From positions 1 to 49,729 of the forward strand of contig NZ_AWFF01000038.1 of NCBI RefSeq assembly GCF_000682755.1: a stretch of 49,729 nt of DNA, in the 5' to 3' direction. Source of the stretch: Hyphomonas beringensis. GTDB taxonomy: Bacteria; Pseudomonadota; Alphaproteobacteria; Caulobacterales; Hyphomonadaceae. The notes beneath the pieces are model-generated. The model ran no database searches and was not told where the DNA came from. It saw only the letters and a list, made by a program, of their open reading frames with translations. Numbering within the stretch: the first letter of the stretch is position 1; each line of letters starts with the position of its first letter. Position numbers and translations under genes: made by a program. Shown here piece after piece: positions 15,785 to 24,418 of this stretch.

Positions 15785-17179
15785 TTAGCCGTTCGTAAAT
15801 TCCGGATAGGCTTCGAGGCCGATTTCTGCCTTGTCGAGACCCATTTCCTCGTCTTCAGCGCTCGGGCGAAGGCCGATCGTGAATTTGAGAGCGAACCAGA
15901 CGGCGCTGGAGGCTGCCATGACGAACACACCCGTCAGGACAACACCGACCAGCTGACCCAGATAGCTGACCTGCATCTCACCTTCGATTTCGACCGGCAT
16001 GATGTGGTTGCCATAGGAAGCTGCGACGACCATCGTGCCCCAGATGCCGCACACAAGGTGGGCCGGAATGGCGCCGACGACATCGTCGATTTTCAGCTTG
16101 TCGAGCAGTGGGACGGCCACAACAACCAGAACCCCACCTACAGCACCGATCAGGACAGACGCGCCCATGGACGGAGCCAGCGGCTCAGCCGTGATGGACA
16201 CAAGGCCGCCAATCGCACCGTTGAACACCATGGTTGCATCGATCTTGCCTTTGTAGAGCAGGGCCGAGGTGATCATGGCCGCGATCACACCGCCAGCGGC
16301 TGCCATGTTCGTATTGGCGAAGATCTGGCTGACGGAGTTAATGTCCGCTGCCGTACCAGCTGCCAGCTGAGACGCGCCGTTGAAGCCGAACCAGCCGAAC
16401 CACAGGATGAACGTACCCAGAGCCGCGAGCGGGATATTGTTACCCGGCATCGGGTGTACCTGCTTGCCGAAATACTTGCCGATCCGCGGGCCAATGATCA
16501 GAGCACCCGCAAGAGCTGCCCAGCCACCGGTGGAGTGCACCAGCGTGGAACCAGCAAAGTCAGAGAAGGCCCATTCAGAGTCGAGGTAGCCGCCACCCCA
16601 CTCCCAGGATGCCACGATCGGATAGATGAACGCGGTCAGGAAGGCGGTGAAGATCAGGAATGGCCAGATCTTGACGCGCTCGGCAATTGTACCGGAGACG
16701 ATTGAGGCTGCGGTTGCAACGAAGACCATCTGGAAGAACCAGTCAGACGCCGGTGCATAGCCCCCAGGACTTTCAACGCTCAGGTCGCCGCCGCTCCACG
16801 GTCCGGGTGTCGTGCCGAGAAGGCCGCCCAGTGTGGTCGCGCCCGGATAGGCCATATTGTAGCCGACAATCCAGAACATCAGGCCGGCAACAGAGTAGAG
16901 AGCCACGTTCTTGGTGGACTGCATGGCCGCATTCTTGGACCGGACAAGGCCCGCTTCCAGCATACAGAAACCTGCTGCCATGAGCATCACGATGATGCCG
17001 CCGATCAGGAAGAGGTAGCTGTTATCAACATAAGCGGAAGCACTGCCTGAAAAACTTTCTTCCAGTGCCGCAAGGCGTGATTCCACATCTGCTTCCTGGG
17101 CGTAGGCAGCTGCCCCCACCATGAAAGCGGCTGGCATTAGCGCCGCGCCGCGTATCCAGTTGTTTAGTTTATGGCCCAT
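15785..17179 (-). CDS. amt: Ammonium transporter Amt
   Basis: A 464-residue inner-membrane ammonium channel. A cleavable N-terminal signal (ends AAAYAQ, about 27) precedes eleven or so membrane helices. The twin histidines that line the pore are H215 (STLVHSTGG) and H374 (IPAHLVCG), and the conserved aspartate D207 stands eight residues before the first, as in AmtB. The family signature SGTIAERVKIW is at 162-172. AAGGAGG lies just upstream of the ATG. No glnK/glnB gene is adjacent, which is unusual because most amt genes are paired with glnK; regulation by a PII protein encoded elsewhere is likely. Confidence 0.96.
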   Translation of the reverse strand: MGHKLNNWIRGAALMPAAFMVGAAAYAQEADVESRLAALEESFSGSASAYVDNSYLFLIGGIIVMLMAAGFCMLEAGLVRSKNAAMQSTKNVALYSVAGLMFWIVGYNMAYPGATTLGGLLGTTPGPWSGGDLSVESPGGYAPASDWFFQMVFVATAASIVSGTIAERVKIWPFLIFTAFLTAFIYPIVASWEWGGGYLDSEWAFSDFAGSTLVHSTGGWAALAGALIIGPRIGKYFGKQVHPMPGNNIPLAALGTFILWFGWFGFNGASQLAAGTAADINSVSQIFANTNMAAAGGVIAAMITSALLYKGKIDATMVFNGAIGGLVSITAEPLAPSMGASVLIGAVGGVLVVVAVPLLDKLKIDDVVGAIPAHLVCGIWGTMVVAASYGNHIMPVEIEGEMQVSYLGQLVGVVLTGVFVMAASSAVWFALKFTIGLRPSAEDEEMGLDKAEIGLEAYPEFTNG

Positions 17180-17394
17180 CTGGCCCCTCCTTCGTCATCG
17201 AGACTTCAGAGCGTGGGACCCCCCGCGCTCTCCCAGAACCGATATGATTGCCACCACGCGGGAAAGTCGCACGGGCTGCGTGTGTGACAGGTTTTTCTCA
17301 CCCCGCATGGTCAAACGCTGGGCAGTGTTGCGGCCAATCGCCCAAATCTGCGCCACCGCTAGACGCATGCCCGGACGTGGATTACCTAAGGGGC

Positions 17395-18633
17395 ATGAAA
17401 ACACCTCATGCAGAGTCTGACCGGAAGTATGACCTTGCCGTCGTAGGGGCAGGGTCCGTTGGAACTTCACTTGCTATCCTGGCGGCGCAACGTGGCTTTT
17501 CCGTTGTCCTGATTGATGCCCGCAATCCGGACATCACGCCCCGCCCGGATACCCGCACCTTCGCCATTGTGCGTGGCAGCTGGCGATTGCTGGGGGCGAC
17601 GGGCGCGACGGCGGATCTTGCGGACCTGATCGAACCCCTGAATGGCCTGGAAGCCATTGATGGCGGCACGCATGTCTTTGGCCGCCCTTCTGTATTGTTT
17701 ACAAATGAAGATCTGCCGAAAGACGATGATGGGGAGCCACTGGGGCAGATGGTTCCGGCCGGCGCCTTGCAGGCTGCGCTGGACAAGGTCTGCGCCAGGA
17801 CAGACGGCCTGACCTGGCTTCGCAACACGCTGTTTGAAGACATGGAAACCCATGCCGCAGGGGCAACGCTGACCCTGAGCGGAGGACGCACGATTGAAGC
17901 CGGACTGGTTGCGGCCTGTGACGGCATGAAGTCTTCCGTGCGCGCCTGCGTCGGGATCAAGACCGAGGGGCATGACTACAAACAGTCGGTTTTTGCCGCC
18001 AATGTGCAGCTGAGCAGCCCCCACCACGGTGTCGCGCGGCAATTGTTCACACCGGAAGGCCCGTTCGCCACTCTGCCGATGCCTGACAATCAGGCAAATC
18101 TGGCCTGGTACATGAAGCGCGGTGCAGCCGAGGCTCTGGCCGACTTGCCGGTCGAGGAAGTCGAGGCTGAACTGAATGCGCGCTTTGCCGATTTCGCGGG
18201 CCCGATGAAGATTGTCGGGCCGGCTACAGCCTATCCGCTGGTCATGCAGCTGGCGACCCGCATGGTGGGCCCGCGCACGGCGCTGCTGGGCGATTCCGCC
18301 CACCGGATCAGTCCGTTGGCCGGGCAGGGACTGAACCTTGGCATCAAGGATGTTGGCGCGCTGATCGATGTGATCTCAGAGGCGCGTGATACCGGGCTCG
18401 ATCCGGGCTCTGATGTGATGCTGGAGAAATATGAGAAGTGGCGCCGCTTCGACGCTGCCGCCTCTGCCATGTTCATGGACGGGGTGGACCGGGCGTTCTC
18501 CAATGACAGCGCACTTCTGAAGCCTTTCCGCGGCATTGCCCTGACTGCGGCCAACAAGATTGGCCCGCTCCGCCGCGCAATGGCACGCCAGGCAAGCGCC
18601 GACCAGGCCCATCAGCCAAGCCTGATGCGCTAG
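17395..18633 (+). CDS. UbiH/UbiF/VisC-type FAD monooxygenase
   Basis: A 412-residue flavin monooxygenase of the ubiquinone-hydroxylase family. It carries the N-terminal FAD loop VVGAGSVGTSLA (GxGxxG at 18-23), a middle DG-type motif (ACDGMKSSVR), and the second FAD motif LLGDSAHRISPLAGQGLNLG. The last motif, with its PLAGQGLN ending, marks the UbiH/F/L group that hydroxylates the quinone ring in aerobic ubiquinone synthesis. Which ring position is used cannot be decided. ATG 17395 is used because the reading frame upstream to 17248 is Cys-rich and unlike the family, and AAGGGG stands next to it. The stop overlaps the DUF971 gene by 4 bp. Confidence 0.9.
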   Translation: MKTPHAESDRKYDLAVVGAGSVGTSLAILAAQRGFSVVLIDARNPDITPRPDTRTFAIVRGSWRLLGATGATADLADLIEPLNGLEAIDGGTHVFGRPSVLFTNEDLPKDDDGEPLGQMVPAGALQAALDKVCARTDGLTWLRNTLFEDMETHAAGATLTLSGGRTIEAGLVAACDGMKSSVRACVGIKTEGHDYKQSVFAANVQLSSPHHGVARQLFTPEGPFATLPMPDNQANLAWYMKRGAAEALADLPVEEVEAELNARFADFAGPMKIVGPATAYPLVMQLATRMVGPRTALLGDSAHRISPLAGQGLNLGIKDVGALIDVISEARDTGLDPGSDVMLEKYEKWRRFDAAASAMFMDGVDRAFSNDSALLKPFRGIALTAANKIGPLRRAMARQASADQAHQPSLMR

Positions 18634-18941
18634 GCTGCGTCACCTACCGCAAGCTGTCTCAGCTGGCCCCAGGTGTAGAGGCCGGAATTGTGGCCATCGG
18701 AAAAATGAATGCGCACTGCGTAGCGCCCGACCGGGTCTGCGCCCGTGACGCTGATGTCTGCCGGAACGGGGGGCTGCGGCGGAGGCGGACCACCGCCATG
18801 CCCGCGGACTTCAGCCGAGGGGCTTTCCTTGCGCAGGATGACATAGGGAATGGTGCCAGAGGCCCCGTCATCAAACTCAACGGCCAATTCCGCCGCTGAT
18901 TTGCGAAAGGCCAAGCGCACCGGCCAGGGCGCCGCGTTCAT
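18630..18941 (-). CDS. DUF971-domain protein
   Basis: A 103-residue protein with the DUF971 fold found at the N-terminus of gamma-butyrobetaine hydroxylases and free-standing in many bacteria. The family hallmark [16 protein letters not shown] is at about 79-94. A Gly/Pro-rich insert (residues about 48-60) breaks the domain and looks specific to this lineage. The function of the free-standing form is not established; links to iron-sulfur proteins have been proposed. It overlaps the Trm112-like gene by 4 bp (ATGA), so it is the last gene of the cnoX-LON-Trm112-DUF971 run. Confidence 0.85.
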   Translation of the reverse strand: MNAAPWPVRLAFRKSAAELAVEFDDGASGTIPYVILRKESPSAEVRGHGGGPPPPQPPVPADISVTGADPVGRYAVRIHFSDGHNSGLYTWGQLRQLAVGDAA

Positions 18942-19174
18942 TCAGAGGGCCCTTCCTTCTCGACCGGCAGGTCCAGATCGCGCGCCTCTTCGGCCAGCAT
19001 GATCGGAATGCCATTGCGGATCGGAAAGGCAAGACGCGCCTTGGCCGAGACCAGCTCATTCGCGGCGCGATCATAGGTCAGCCCCTGACGGGTGACCGGA
19101 CAGATCAGGACTTCCAGAAGGCGTGGGTCGACACCAGACGTATTGTCACGCGGGAGTTCTTTTTCATCCGTCAT
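18938..19174 (-). CDS. Trm112/UPF0434 (YcaR-like) small protein
   Basis: A 78-residue Trm112-family protein. The core [17 protein letters not shown] (about 19-35) and [10 protein letters not shown] (51-60) match the UPF0434 pattern closely. Only one of the zinc-ligand cysteines of eukaryotic Trm112 is left (C25), as in bacterial YcaR relatives. Eukaryotic Trm112 activates methyltransferases; the bacterial role is not established. It starts 8 bp after the LON-domain gene stop and overlaps the next gene. Confidence 0.88.
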   Translation of the reverse strand: MTDEKELPRDNTSGVDPRLLEVLICPVTRQGLTYDRAANELVSAKARLAFPIRNGIPIMLAEEARDLDLPVEKEGPSE

Positions 19175-19182
19175 CGGATATC

Positions 19183-19833
19183 CTATTGCAGCGTGCCGCC
19201 CTCAGGGCCCGACACATCCATTTCCAGAAGCGTGATGAGCGTTTCCGCGCGATCTTTCAAGGTCTGCGCCTCAACCAGCGCCTGCTTTTCAATGACGGAG
19301 AACGGACAGCCCGAACAGAGCGCGTTGATCAGCGTTTCAAGCGGCGCTTCTTCGACAGCCTGCCAGTCCGTCGACATGTCGTTGACGTCTGTATAGTCGC
19401 GCAGGGCCCGCACCAGACGATGCCTGTCCGGCATGCAGGCAGGGGCAACCTCATAGAGATCCCCCTCAAACGGGGCCCAGTCCGCCAGCACCTGACGATA
19501 GGGTGTTGTGACAGACAATTCCTGCTTGATGTTGAACCGGGCGAGACCCGTCAGCGTGATCAGATAGCGTCCGTCGCCTGTTTCAGACCAGGCCGTGATG
19601 CGGCCTGCACATCCGGTATGGGCAAGGTTCGGCTTTGATTTCGGGCCGCCCATGCTCTGGATCATGCCTATCACGCGCTCTTCCTGCATGACGTCATCAA
19701 TCATGTTCAGATAGCGCGGTTCAAATATGTTCAACGGCAGCTGCCATCTTGGGAACAGCAGAGCGCCGGGCAGGGGAAAGACCGGCAGCTGGGCTGGCAG
19801 GTCTGACATTGTCCTGAAGGTGTGCTGGCTCAT
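19183..19833 (-). CDS. LON substrate-binding domain protein
   Basis: A 216-residue protein consisting only of the N-terminal domain of Lon protease, without ATPase or peptidase parts. Typical segments are [26 protein letters not shown] and the later [20 protein letters not shown]. Such stand-alone domains are common in Caulobacterales and Rhizobiales next to a thioredoxin-TPR gene, as here. A role in recognising unfolded proteins is an inference from the domain. Two starts are possible, 19833 and 19809; the first is the longer and is kept. Confidence 0.9.
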   Translation of the reverse strand: MSQHTFRTMSDLPAQLPVFPLPGALLFPRWQLPLNIFEPRYLNMIDDVMQEERVIGMIQSMGGPKSKPNLAHTGCAGRITAWSETGDGRYLITLTGLARFNIKQELSVTTPYRQVLADWAPFEGDLYEVAPACMPDRHRLVRALRDYTDVNDMSTDWQAVEEAPLETLINALCSGCPFSVIEKQALVEAQTLKDRAETLITLLEMDVSGPEGGTLQ

Positions 19834-19893
19834 CGCCTGACTGTCTCACTTGTTGAATTTACGACGTGAGACAGATGTGGGGCGATTGAGTGA

Positions 19894-20781
19894 TCAGGCA
19901 AACATTAGGGAGGCCAGGCGGCGACGACCGTCCACTGTGGCCTGGTCTGTGGCACCGGCCGCTTCGAATACCTGAAGCAGCTTTTCCTTGGCCTTGCCCT
20001 CTTCCCAGTTGAGATTCTTGCCCAGGATGATCAGCAGATGATCCACGGCATCGGCATATCGTCCGGCAGCGGCATATTTCTCCGCCAGGTCAAAGCGCTG
20101 AGCGTGATCTTCCGGATTGGCAAGGACCGCCGACAGGGCCTCCTCAAATTCGTCCGGGGAGCCAGCATCTTCCATCATTTCCAGCGCGGTGAGCACGCCC
20201 TTCACAGCATGGTCATTGCGCTTGTCTTCCGGCACCATGTCCAGCGTCGCCTTTGCGCGCTCGGCATCACCATTGGCCAGATAGCAGCGGGCCAGACCGG
20301 CAATCGCCGTGACGTTTTCCGGATCTTCCTGAATAATGGCAGCATAGATCTGCGCGGCTGTGCCGGTATCGCCTGCCTGGCTGGCGGCCTCAGCCTGAGC
20401 CAGCGCATCGGCGATCATCTGCCCGGCATCCGTGCCGCTGACCAGCTTGTCGATAAAGGCATTGATCTGGCTTTCCGGCAACGCGCCCATGAAACCATCG
20501 ACCGGGCGGCCCTTGTCAAAGGCATAGACCGCCGGGATGGAACGTACACCCAGCTGGCCTGCATAGGCCGGGTTCTCATCAATGTTGATCTTGACCAGTT
20601 TGACCTGGCCCTTGCGACCCTCCACGGCCTTCTCGATGATCGGGCCCAGTGTACGGCACGGGCCACACCATGGGGCCCAGAAGTCCACGATCACAGGCTG
20701 TTCCTGGGATGCCTCAACAACATCCGCCATGAAGTCCTGGTCTGTTGTGTCCTTGGTGTGGAGGGAGGCCATATCGGTCAT
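19894..20781 (-). CDS. cnoX: Thioredoxin-TPR co-chaperone CnoX (YbbN-like)
   Basis: A 295-residue protein with a thioredoxin domain (about 10-115) and a C-terminal tetratricopeptide-type helical part (about 130-290). The redox site is a full W38-C-G-P-C42, as in the Caulobacter CnoX, whereas E. coli CnoX lost it. The family holds unfolded substrates and passes them to GroEL or DnaK while protecting thiols. The first ATG with ribosome site (AAGGA) is at 20781; the frame extends to 20940 but that part is not thioredoxin-like. It heads the run cnoX-LON-Trm112-DUF971, 60 bp before the LON gene. Confidence 0.92.
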   Translation of the reverse strand: MTDMASLHTKDTTDQDFMADVVEASQEQPVIVDFWAPWCGPCRTLGPIIEKAVEGRKGQVKLVKINIDENPAYAGQLGVRSIPAVYAFDKGRPVDGFMGALPESQINAFIDKLVSGTDAGQMIADALAQAEAASQAGDTGTAAQIYAAIIQEDPENVTAIAGLARCYLANGDAERAKATLDMVPEDKRNDHAVKGVLTALEMMEDAGSPDEFEEALSAVLANPEDHAQRFDLAEKYAAAGRYADAVDHLLIILGKNLNWEEGKAKEKLLQVFEAAGATDQATVDGRRRLASLMFA

Positions 20782-21023
20782 TGTGTGTATTCCTTGACTG
20801 TCTGGGGCGAAGATGGGCCTCTGCCCTGCCTTTCGCAAGCACTTCCCCTGAAACCTGGCGGCGAGAACGGCGTTCATGCCCCGCTCATGCCGGGTATCGC
20901 AAACCCTGAAGCTGAACACGGCCCAACGAAAAGCGGCCAAAATACCTTTTTACTGCCCTGTTTCGGAAGGACTATGACCCTTAAATACGAAGCCAGTGGT
21001 CAACGAACAAGGAGACCTGACCC

Positions 21024-21683
21024 ATGTTGAATTTCCTGGCAACGCTTGGCGCCGTAACGGCCATCGCGACCAGCCCGATCGCGCTGGCCCTGCAATCGCC
21101 CGCCCCTGCTGCCCCAGCGGCGCAGACCGCACAGCAAAACGCCCTGACCGATGCGCAGAAGCAGACCCTGCTGAAGCGCGCCTCTGACGCCATGGCCAAA
21201 GTGAAGACCGCAAGCGGCACGTTCCAGCAATTGTCCCCGGACATGAGCGTTACCACCGGCCGCTTTGCCCTGTCGCGACCTGGCAAGATGCGCTTTGACT
21301 ATGACGCACCGACGCCGCTGCTGATGGTCAGCGACGGAACGACGGTGGCCCTTCAGGATTCCGAACTGGAAACCACAGACCGTGTGCCGCTGGGCACGAC
21401 ACCGCTGGCCCTGCTGCTGGATGACAAGATCGACTTTGCCAGCGAGGCAGACATTCTGGATGTCACGCAGGGCAATGGCCATGTCGAGATCACTCTGCGC
21501 GATAAGTCCGGCGAAATGGATGGTACGCTGACGCTCCAGATGCGGGAGTCAGACATGGAGCTGACCGGCTGGCGCACCGTGGATTCCGGAAACAACATCA
21601 CGTCTGTCCAGTTGAGCAATGTGGAGTATGGCAAACGCCTCAATCCGCGCCTGTTCGTGGTGAAGGATTTTGATGAAAACTGA
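21024..21683 (+). CDS. lolA: LolA-family outer-membrane lipoprotein carrier
   Basis: A 219-residue periplasmic protein. Signal peptide: residues 1 to about 23 (core FLATLGAVTAIATSPIALAL). An Ala/Pro/Gln-rich spacer is followed by the LolA fold, with SGTFQQLSPDM, GRFALSRPGKMRFDYDAPTP and DKIDFASEADILDV stretches. LolA ferries lipoproteins from the LolCDE transporter to the outer membrane. AAGGAG lies 9 nt before the ATG. It is a single gene divergent from cnoX and followed by a strong terminator. Several lipoproteins in this window (LptE, MltA, DUF3576, trehalase) are potential cargo. Confidence 0.9.
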   Translation: MLNFLATLGAVTAIATSPIALALQSPAPAAPAAQTAQQNALTDAQKQTLLKRASDAMAKVKTASGTFQQLSPDMSVTTGRFALSRPGKMRFDYDAPTPLLMVSDGTTVALQDSELETTDRVPLGTTPLALLLDDKIDFASEADILDVTQGNGHVEITLRDKSGEMDGTLTLQMRESDMELTGWRTVDSGNNITSVQLSNVEYGKRLNPRLFVVKDFDEN

Positions 21684-21692
21684 GCCAATCGG

Positions 21693-21725
21693 AGCGGGCG
21701 CTACGGCGCCCGCTGGTCATTTTCG
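21693..21725 (+). terminator. Terminator after lolA
   Basis: A 9-bp perfect stem AGCGGGCGC (21693-21701) and GCGCCCGCT (21706-21714) with a TACG tetraloop, followed by GGTCATTTT. It sits 10 bp after the lolA stop. Confidence 0.8.
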
Positions 21726-21739
21726 TCACACCCAAGAAC

Positions 21740-21940
21740 ATAACGTATATTTTACTTGAAAATATTTCTGGGAGTGACATCTTTGCAACTGTCGACGGTA
21801 TGGAGACCCCGCGCAGCAGCCGACCCCCCGCTGTGAACCACCATACTGTCACCGCCGGAACCTTCCCCTCCCGGCGAGACGTTGGAAACTCGCGTCAGGC
21901 GCGCCCGAACTTCCCCGCGTTCGGGCGCGTTGACGTTTCA
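21740..21940 (+). ncRNA. Candidate structured RNA with three C-rich-loop hairpins
   Basis: No gene fits this 280-bp gap, but three consecutive hairpins can be drawn. Hairpin 1: GACGGTATGG (21794-21803) with CCATACTGTC (21841-21850), containing an inner CGCAGC/GCTGTG stem whose loop holds CCCCCC. Hairpin 2: CGCCGG (21853-21858) with CCGGCG (21871-21876), loop AACCTTCCCCTC. Hairpin 3: CGCGCCCGAAC (21900-21910) with GTTCGGGCGCG (21919-21929), loop TTCCCCGC, extended below by CGTCA/TGACG and GAAA/TTTC. AT-rich sequence (TATATTTTACTTG, 21746-21758) upstream could hold a promoter. All loops could pair with Shine-Dalgarno sequences, the mode of many alphaproteobacterial sRNAs. It could instead be the xth leader; no T run follows hairpin 3. 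Confidence 0.4.
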
Positions 21941-21963
21941 GGAAAGACTGCTACGCAGCCTTC

Positions 21964-22767
21964 ATGTCAAAACCACTCAAGATCGTTAGCTGGAACATCA
22001 ACTCTGTCCGGCTTCGCGCGCCCAATGTTGCGGCCTTTGTTGCTGCCGAGCAGCCGGATGTCATCTGCCTGCAGGAAACCAAGTGCCAGGATGGCGAGTT
22101 TCCGGAGAAGGCTTTCCGCGAAATGGGCCTGCCGCACCTGGTCCTGAATGGACAGAAAGGTGGCCATCATGGCGTAGCCATCGCCTCTCGCCTGCCCATA
22201 GAGCGGATCGACGCGCCGGACCTTTGCCGCCATGGCCATTCCCGCGTCATCGCCGGCAAGGTCGCGGGCGTTGAAGTGCACAATATCTACCTGCCTGCAG
22301 GCGGGGATGAACCGGACCCGGCCACCAATGACAAGTTCGCACACAAACTGGACTTTCTGGAACGCCTTGGCCCGGCCTACAAAAAGCAATCAAAGACACC
22401 GCGCGTTCTGGTCGGTGACCTGAACGTCGCCCCGCATGAGCATGACGTCTGGTCTCACAAACAGCTGTTGAAGATCGTTTCGCACACGCCGCAGGAAACC
22501 GAGCGGCTGGAAGACTCCCGCAATCAGGCGAAGTTTGCGGACATCGCCCGCATGTCTGTTGATGACAAGCAGAAGCTCTACACCTGGTGGAGCTATCGCG
22601 CGAAAGACTGGGCCAAAAGCAATCGCGGCCGGCGGCTGGACCATATCTGGGTGAACCCTGCAGCCCTTCCGGATACCGACATCAGCAGTTACAGGATCCA
22701 TCTGGGCTGGCGCGGCGGTTGGAAGCCTTCCGATCATGCGCCCATCAGTGTTATCCTCAACACGTGA
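21964..22767 (+). CDS. xth: Exodeoxyribonuclease III (AP endonuclease)
   Basis: A 267-residue DNA repair nuclease of the exonuclease III/APE1 family that cuts at abasic sites and trims 3-prime ends. The metal and catalytic residues are visible: N11 (SWNINS), E38 (CLQETKCQ), the GDLNVAPHEHDVW segment with Asp and Asn, and the terminal S256-D257-H258 (PSDHAP). The insertion DSRNQAKFADIAR followed by YTWWSYRAKDW is characteristic of the bacterial XthA subgroup. There is no clear ribosome site before ATG 21964; the upstream hairpins may affect translation. It overlaps the CPBP gene by 4 nt. Confidence 0.95.
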   Translation: MSKPLKIVSWNINSVRLRAPNVAAFVAAEQPDVICLQETKCQDGEFPEKAFREMGLPHLVLNGQKGGHHGVAIASRLPIERIDAPDLCRHGHSRVIAGKVAGVEVHNIYLPAGGDEPDPATNDKFAHKLDFLERLGPAYKKQSKTPRVLVGDLNVAPHEHDVWSHKQLLKIVSHTPQETERLEDSRNQAKFADIARMSVDDKQKLYTWWSYRAKDWAKSNRGRRLDHIWVNPAALPDTDISSYRIHLGWRGGWKPSDHAPISVILNT

Positions 22768-23642
22768 CACCCATTCGCCTGTTCCTGCTCATCGCCTTTA
22801 CGTTCTCTTGGACGTGTTTTGGCGTGTTATATGGATTGGGCGGCTTTAGCGGCGCGGGCATCTATGCGGGTGGGCTTGTCATGCTGGCCATGTTCGGGCC
22901 CGCCATCGGGGCGCTGGTTTGCGCCTATCTCTATGACAAGGGCCACCGGGCAAGGGCATTGGGCCTGGCTGTTGAAAGCTGGAAACGCCTTTTCCTTTGG
23001 CTGCCCTATGCCTGGCTGATGCCGTGCCTGCTGGCGGCACTGGCGATTGTGCTGTCACTGGCCGCCATGGGCGCTGCCCCGGCAGATGCGGCGCAGAAAC
23101 TCGCCTCTGCTGTCGAGGCCACCGGTCAACCCATGCCCATGCCCGCAGAGATGCTGTTGCTGGTGCAGATCGGTGTGGGCGTTCCAATCGGCATTCTGAT
23201 CAACACAGTGATCCTGACCTTCAGCGAGGAGCTTGGCTGGCGCGGCTGGCTGCAACCACGGCTGGCGCATATGGGCTTCTGGAAGATGAACGCACTGATC
23301 GGTCTGATCTGGGGCGTCTGGCATGCGCCCATCATTTTGATGGGCTATAATTATCCGGGCCTGGGATGGGGCGGCGTTCTGGCCATGTGTGCCTTCTGCA
23401 TCCTGATAACGCCTTATCTGGCTTTACTCCGCGAACGCGGTGCAGGCGCATGGGGCGCAGGCGCCTTTCATGGCAGCATCAATGCTGTCGTTGGCGCGTC
23501 CCTGTTATGGATGCCGTCCGTTGAGTGGCCACATATGGGCCTGATGGGGCTGGAAGGCTTTGCGCTCTTACTCGCAGGCTGGCCGTGTATCTGGTTTTAC
23601 CGACGGGCCCGGCCCATTACAGGCGAGCCCGCTCAAGGCTGA
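22764..23642 (+). CDS. CPBP-family intramembrane metalloprotease
   Basis: A 292-residue integral membrane protein of the CAAX-protease/bacteriocin-processing (CPBP, Abi) family. The motifs are complete: E155-E156 followed by R160 (SEELGWRGW), WGVWHAP with H187, and HGSIN with H236. About seven hydrophobic segments are visible. The active site lies in the membrane, and known members cut prenylated or small membrane proteins, but the substrate here is unknown. The start is GTG 22764, overlapping the xth stop as GTGA; the open frame extends upstream inside xth and is not used. The 3-prime end overlaps the convergent cenR by 10 bp. Confidence 0.88.
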   Translation: MTPIRLFLLIAFTFSWTCFGVLYGLGGFSGAGIYAGGLVMLAMFGPAIGALVCAYLYDKGHRARALGLAVESWKRLFLWLPYAWLMPCLLAALAIVLSLAAMGAAPADAAQKLASAVEATGQPMPMPAEMLLLVQIGVGVPIGILINTVILTFSEELGWRGWLQPRLAHMGFWKMNALIGLIWGVWHAPIILMGYNYPGLGWGGVLAMCAFCILITPYLALLRERGAGAWGAGAFHGSINAVVGASLLWMPSVEWPHMGLMGLEGFALLLAGWPCIWFYRRARPITGEPAQG

Positions 23643-24319
23643 AGGCGATAACCGCCAGCGTCGGTCAGCAACAGGCGCGCATTGGCGGGGTCCGGCTCCA
23701 CCTTCTGGCGCAGGCGGTAGATATGCGTTTCCAGCGTGTGCGTCGTGACGGTGGCATTATAGCCCCACACCTCTGACAACAGTTCATCCCGCGCGACCGG
23801 CTTGCCCTGCGCGCGGTAGAGATATTTCAGAATGTTGGTTTCCTTCTCCGTCAGGCGCACCTTGCGGCCTTCTTCGGTGACCAGCAGCTTCATGGCCGGG
23901 CGGAAATCATAAGGTCCGATCTGGAAGGTCGCATCTTCCGACTGTTCGAAGCTGCGCAGATGCGCCCGCACCCGTGCCAGCAGCACGGAAAATTTGAACG
24001 GTTTGGTCACATAATCATTGGCGCCGGATTCGAGGCCCAGGATCGTGTCTGCATCGCCATCCTGTCCGGTCAGCATGATGATCGGCGCGCGAACACCTTT
24101 CTGGCGCATCTGCTTGCAGGCTTCGCGGCCATCCATGTCCGGCATGTCGACATCCAGCAGGATCAGGTCGATACGCTCGGCCAGTGCGGTGGCAATGCCA
24201 TCATGCGCATTTTCGGCTTGCAGCGTTTCAAAGCCTTCATGCAGTTCGAACTGCTCACTCAGGGCTTCGCGCAGGTCCGGATCATCATCCACCAGCAGGA
24301 TCGTCTTCTTGCCTGTCAT
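23633..24319 (-). CDS. cenR: OmpR/PhoB-type response regulator, CenR-like
   Basis: A 228-residue two-component regulator. The receiver domain (about 5-120) has the acidic pair D11-D12, phosphoacceptor D56 (LLDVDMPD), the switch threonine in MLTGQDG and the lysine in YVTKPF. A winged-helix DNA-binding domain follows (about 135-225: VRLTEKETNILKYLYRAQ, HTLETHIYRLRQK). The origin-proximal position and closeness to an L,D-transpeptidase fit CenR, the essential envelope regulator of Caulobacter; that identification is inference by context and remembered sequence. No histidine kinase is adjacent, as is also true of CenK/CenR. AAGGAG precedes ATG 24319. Confidence 0.8.
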   Translation of the reverse strand: MTGKKTILLVDDDPDLREALSEQFELHEGFETLQAENAHDGIATALAERIDLILLDVDMPDMDGREACKQMRQKGVRAPIIMLTGQDGDADTILGLESGANDYVTKPFKFSVLLARVRAHLRSFEQSEDATFQIGPYDFRPAMKLLVTEEGRKVRLTEKETNILKYLYRAQGKPVARDELLSEVWGYNATVTTHTLETHIYRLRQKVEPDPANARLLLTDAGGYRLQP

Positions 24320-24381
24320 GCGCGTCTCCTTGTCTGCGGGGCCATTCCGCATCTTGTCGCGTCCGCCAGATGCCATAAGAC

Positions 24382-24396
24382 TGCGCAAAATGCGCA
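24382..24396. promoter_or_regulatory. Dyad TGCGCA-AAA-TGCGCA in cenR / L,D-transpeptidase divergent gap
   Basis: Two copies of the self-complementary hexamer TGCGCA, separated by AAA, form a 15-bp dyad in the 99-bp region between two divergent genes. The placement suits an operator for one or both genes. No protein can be assigned to it from sequence alone. Confidence 0.3.
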
Positions 24397-24418
24397 ATCA
24401 CAAGTCTGGGAGCAATAT

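Noticed and set aside
23960..24418. N-terminal extension of the L,D-transpeptidase frame
   Set aside because: It is antisense to cenR and has no similarity; the GTG at 24419 with GGGAG upstream is the better start.
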